Positions 5,878-6,750 of a stretch of 6,750 nt of DNA are shown one piece after another. Made by a program: the position numbers and the translations under genes. The number at the start of each line of letters is the position of its first letter. Within the stretch, counting starts at the first letter, position 1. The notes below the pieces were generated by a model, which did no database searches, was not told the origin of the DNA, and saw nothing but the letters and a program-made list of their open reading frames with translations. The stretch covers positions 1-6,750 of the forward strand of contig SKWB01000301.1 in assembly GCA_007129135.1 (NCBI GenBank), read 5' to 3'. This DNA is from Halococcaceae archaeon. Lineage in GTDB: Archaea > Halobacteriota > Halobacteria > Halobacteriales > Halalkalicoccaceae.

Positions 5878-6309
5878 TCACCGGACGACCGTCACCGGCG
5901 TCGGCGACCGACGGACGACCCGTTCCGCGACGCTCCCCAAGAGGAGCCGTTTCGCACCGGTGTTCCCACGGCTGCCGATCACGACCAGGTCCACGCCCTG
6001 CTCGTCGGCGTACCCGACGATGGTCTCGGCCGGAGTCCCGGTCTCGGTGGCCGTCGAGATCTCGACGCCGTGGTTCGACGCCTGGGTCTCGGCCGCTCTC
6101 AGGAGGTCGTCGGTCTCCGCTTCGATCCTCTCCTCGATCCGTTCGTGCGCGATGCCGGCCGCCTCACCGCCACCGTAGGTGTAGGCGTTCGAGGGGTCTT
6201 TCGCGTGGAAGGCGACGATCTCGTCGCCCGCGTGTCGGGAGAGGGCGTACTCGAGCGCCTCACGGGAGTCGGTCGAGTCGTCGATCGGAACGAGGACGGT
6301 TCGGGTCAT
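5878..6309 (-). CDS. Stand-alone universal stress protein (UspA family), second copy
   Basis: A 143-residue soluble USP. It begins MTRTVLVPIDDS with the conserved Asp pair (10-11), has a probable amphipathic helix rich in Glu and Arg (54-75), and keeps the complete nucleotide loop G112-SR-G115, nine residues, G125-S126, then TPVTVVR as the last strand. It resembles the USP at 2933-3367 in layout and motif (VLVPIDDS, GSVAE, PVTVV) but differs substantially elsewhere, so it is a paralogue and not a recent duplicate. The family acts in stress responses, usually by binding ATP and partner proteins; the specific role here is not known. The start at 6307-6309 fits a TATA-like TTTT about 27 nt upstream. 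It lies 418 bp before the antiporter-USP gene on the same strand and 93 bp after a small Cys-pair protein gene. Confidence 0.94.
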   Translation of the reverse strand: MTRTVLVPIDDSTDSREALEYALSRHAGDEIVAFHAKDPSNAYTYGGGEAAGIAHERIEERIEAETDDLLRAAETQASNHGVEISTATETGTPAETIVGYADEQGVDLVVIGSRGNTGAKRLLLGSVAERVVRRSPTPVTVVR

Positions 6310-6332
6310 GCTCGACGGTTATCGACGGCGAC

Positions 6333-6340
6333 GCAAAAGC
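6333..6340 (-). promoter_or_regulatory. TATA-like box of the USP gene at 5878-6309
   Basis: Minus-strand GCTTTTGC is centred about 27 nt upstream of the ATG at 6309, the right distance for a leaderless transcript. It is a weak match, but it is the only T-run in the 93-bp gap. Between it and the ATG lies a direct repeat of CCGTCGA spaced 10 bp apart (6312-6318 and 6322-6328), which may be chance in such GC-rich DNA. Confidence 0.45.
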
Positions 6341-6402
6341 GCCAGCGCGGCGAGTGCCGACTCAGGGTGGCGATCGACGGCCCTCACGGGAGGCGACGCG
6401 AT

Positions 6403-6615
6403 TCAGAGACCGGCGGAGCGCTCGGGCCGCCGATCGACCGTCCCCGCCCGTGCCACCCCGCCCAGGAGTTCGACCTCGTGGCCGGGGCGGTCGGCACAGC
6501 TCCTCGCCCCGCCAACGGTCCGGACCTCGCCGTCGTCCGAGACGTAGACCGGCGCGATCCGCCCGCAGGACCGACATCGACCGACGCCCTTCGTCCCGTC
6601 GTGGACGGATCCCAT
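6403..6615 (-). CDS. Small Cys-pair (putative zinc-binding) protein, unknown function
   Basis: A 70-residue protein beginning MGSVHDGTKGVGRCRSCGRI. It has one CxxC pair (C14, C17) followed by a short beta-like segment (PVYVSDDGEVRTVG, 22-35), then C40 and H46 which could complete a zinc site. This gives a zinc-ribbon-like layout of C-x2-C-x22-C-x5-H. Residues beyond about 52 are Arg- and Gly-rich and look disordered. Small proteins of this build are abundant in haloarchaea, and most have no assigned function. Its ATG (6613-6615) directly follows the TAG stop (6616-6618) of another Cys-pair gene in the same frame, so the two are almost surely co-transcribed. No separate promoter is evident. 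Two overlapping frames on the same strand lack this organisation and were judged shadows. Confidence 0.6.
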   Translation of the reverse strand: MGSVHDGTKGVGRCRSCGRIAPVYVSDDGEVRTVGGARSCADRPGHEVELLGGVARAGTVDRRPERSAGL

Positions 6616-6750
6616 CTAGATCCCCCCGTTTGCGGTGCGGTCGGCACCGACCGCGCCGCCCCGTTGGAGGCTGCGGGCGGTCGTACAGTGGAGACAGCCG
6701 TCGATTCGGTCGTCGTTGTCGCCGAAGACCCGGGCGAACTCGGGGGTGAC
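6616..6750 (-). CDS. Small Cys-pair protein, C-terminal part (cut by window edge); DUF7563-like
   Basis: The open frame entering from position 6750 gives 44 residues and then TAG (6616-6618). It starts VTPEFARVFGDNDDRIDG, continues with a CLHC pair, and ends in a Gly/Ala-rich tail. From memory, the pattern V-T-x-x-F-A-R-V-F-G-x-N followed by CxxC matches small haloarchaeal zinc-finger proteins (DUF7563-like). In those, a first CxxC pair sits a few residues before the VT, which would be just outside this window. The family function is not established, though a two-pair zinc finger suggests nucleic-acid or protein binding. It abuts the next gene with no spacing. Confidence 0.55.
   Translation of the reverse strand, partial: VTPEFARVFGDNDDRIDGCLHCTTARSLQRGGAVGADRTANGGI

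Noticed and set aside
6312..6328. Direct repeat TCGACGG spaced 10 bp as an operator
   Set aside because: The same 7-mer occurs again at 6374-6380, and GC-rich words like this recur by chance. Kept only as a note in the promoter entry.
6613..6618. Amber read-through or pyrrolysine at the TAG joining the two small Cys-pair genes
   Set aside because: An ATG follows at once and the two halves look like separate small proteins. Nothing in the window indicates pyrrolysine machinery or a recoding signal.
5838..6749. 303-codon plus-strand frame, extremely Arg-rich
   Set aside because: The Arg/Ser/Pro-rich composition is typical of an out-of-frame reading of GC-rich coding DNA. It lies opposite the USP with its intact signature.
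5602..6750. Plus-strand frame open from an ATG at 5602 to the window end (over 380 codons)
   Set aside because: It runs codon-aligned opposite the USP and both small Cys-pair genes. Openness is expected from the scarcity of TTA, CTA and TCA codons, and the translation has no family features.
1..6750. Antiviral defence system, CRISPR array or mobile element
   Set aside because: No repeats with regular spacing, no nuclease, helicase or transposase motifs, and no terminal inverted repeats were found. The gene content is transporters, USPs and small Cys-pair proteins.

Overview
The window looks like a chromosomal segment from a haloarchaeon (class Halobacteria). It is very GC-rich, codons end almost always in G or C, the soluble domains are rich in Asp and Glu, and there are TATA-like boxes about 26-29 nt upstream of start codons, as expected for leaderless archaeal transcripts. 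The genus cannot be told from the sequence. Every gene I can support is on the minus strand, so the locus reads from right to left. The long plus-strand open frames are antisense shadows.

In transcription order the layout is as follows. (1) At the right edge is the end of a small Cys-pair protein (6616-6750), directly abutted by a second small Cys-pair protein (6403-6615). (2) Next is a stand-alone universal stress protein (USP, 5878-6309) with its own TATA-like box. (3) A roughly 420-bp gap (5460-5877) follows. It holds a weak 38-codon reading frame with coding-like base phasing, then the more AT-rich promoter region of the antiporter, which contains a dyad around a TATA-like box and an 18-codon upstream reading frame. 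(4) Then comes a CPA2-family cation/proton antiporter with two USP-like domains fused to its C-terminus (3399-5459). (5) A second stand-alone USP (2933-3367) follows, whose TATA box lies 3 nt after the antiporter stop codon. (6) An APC-superfamily amino acid permease with two fused USP-like domains follows (484-2778). (7) After a 272-bp gap rich in inverted repeats comes the start of a second APC permease (1-211, cut by the window edge).

The theme is membrane transport coupled to USP domains. Two transporters carry two USP-like domains each, and two free USPs sit beside them, giving six USP-type domains in about 6 kb. The free USPs keep the complete nucleotide-binding loop G-x2-G-x9-G-S. In the fused domains this loop is altered (Gly to Ala, Gly to Glu) or absent. 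My inference, not proven by the sequence, is that the free USPs sense nucleotide and act with or on the transporter-borne domains to adjust ion and amino acid transport under stress.

No rRNA, tRNA, CRISPR array, insertion sequence or transposase was seen.
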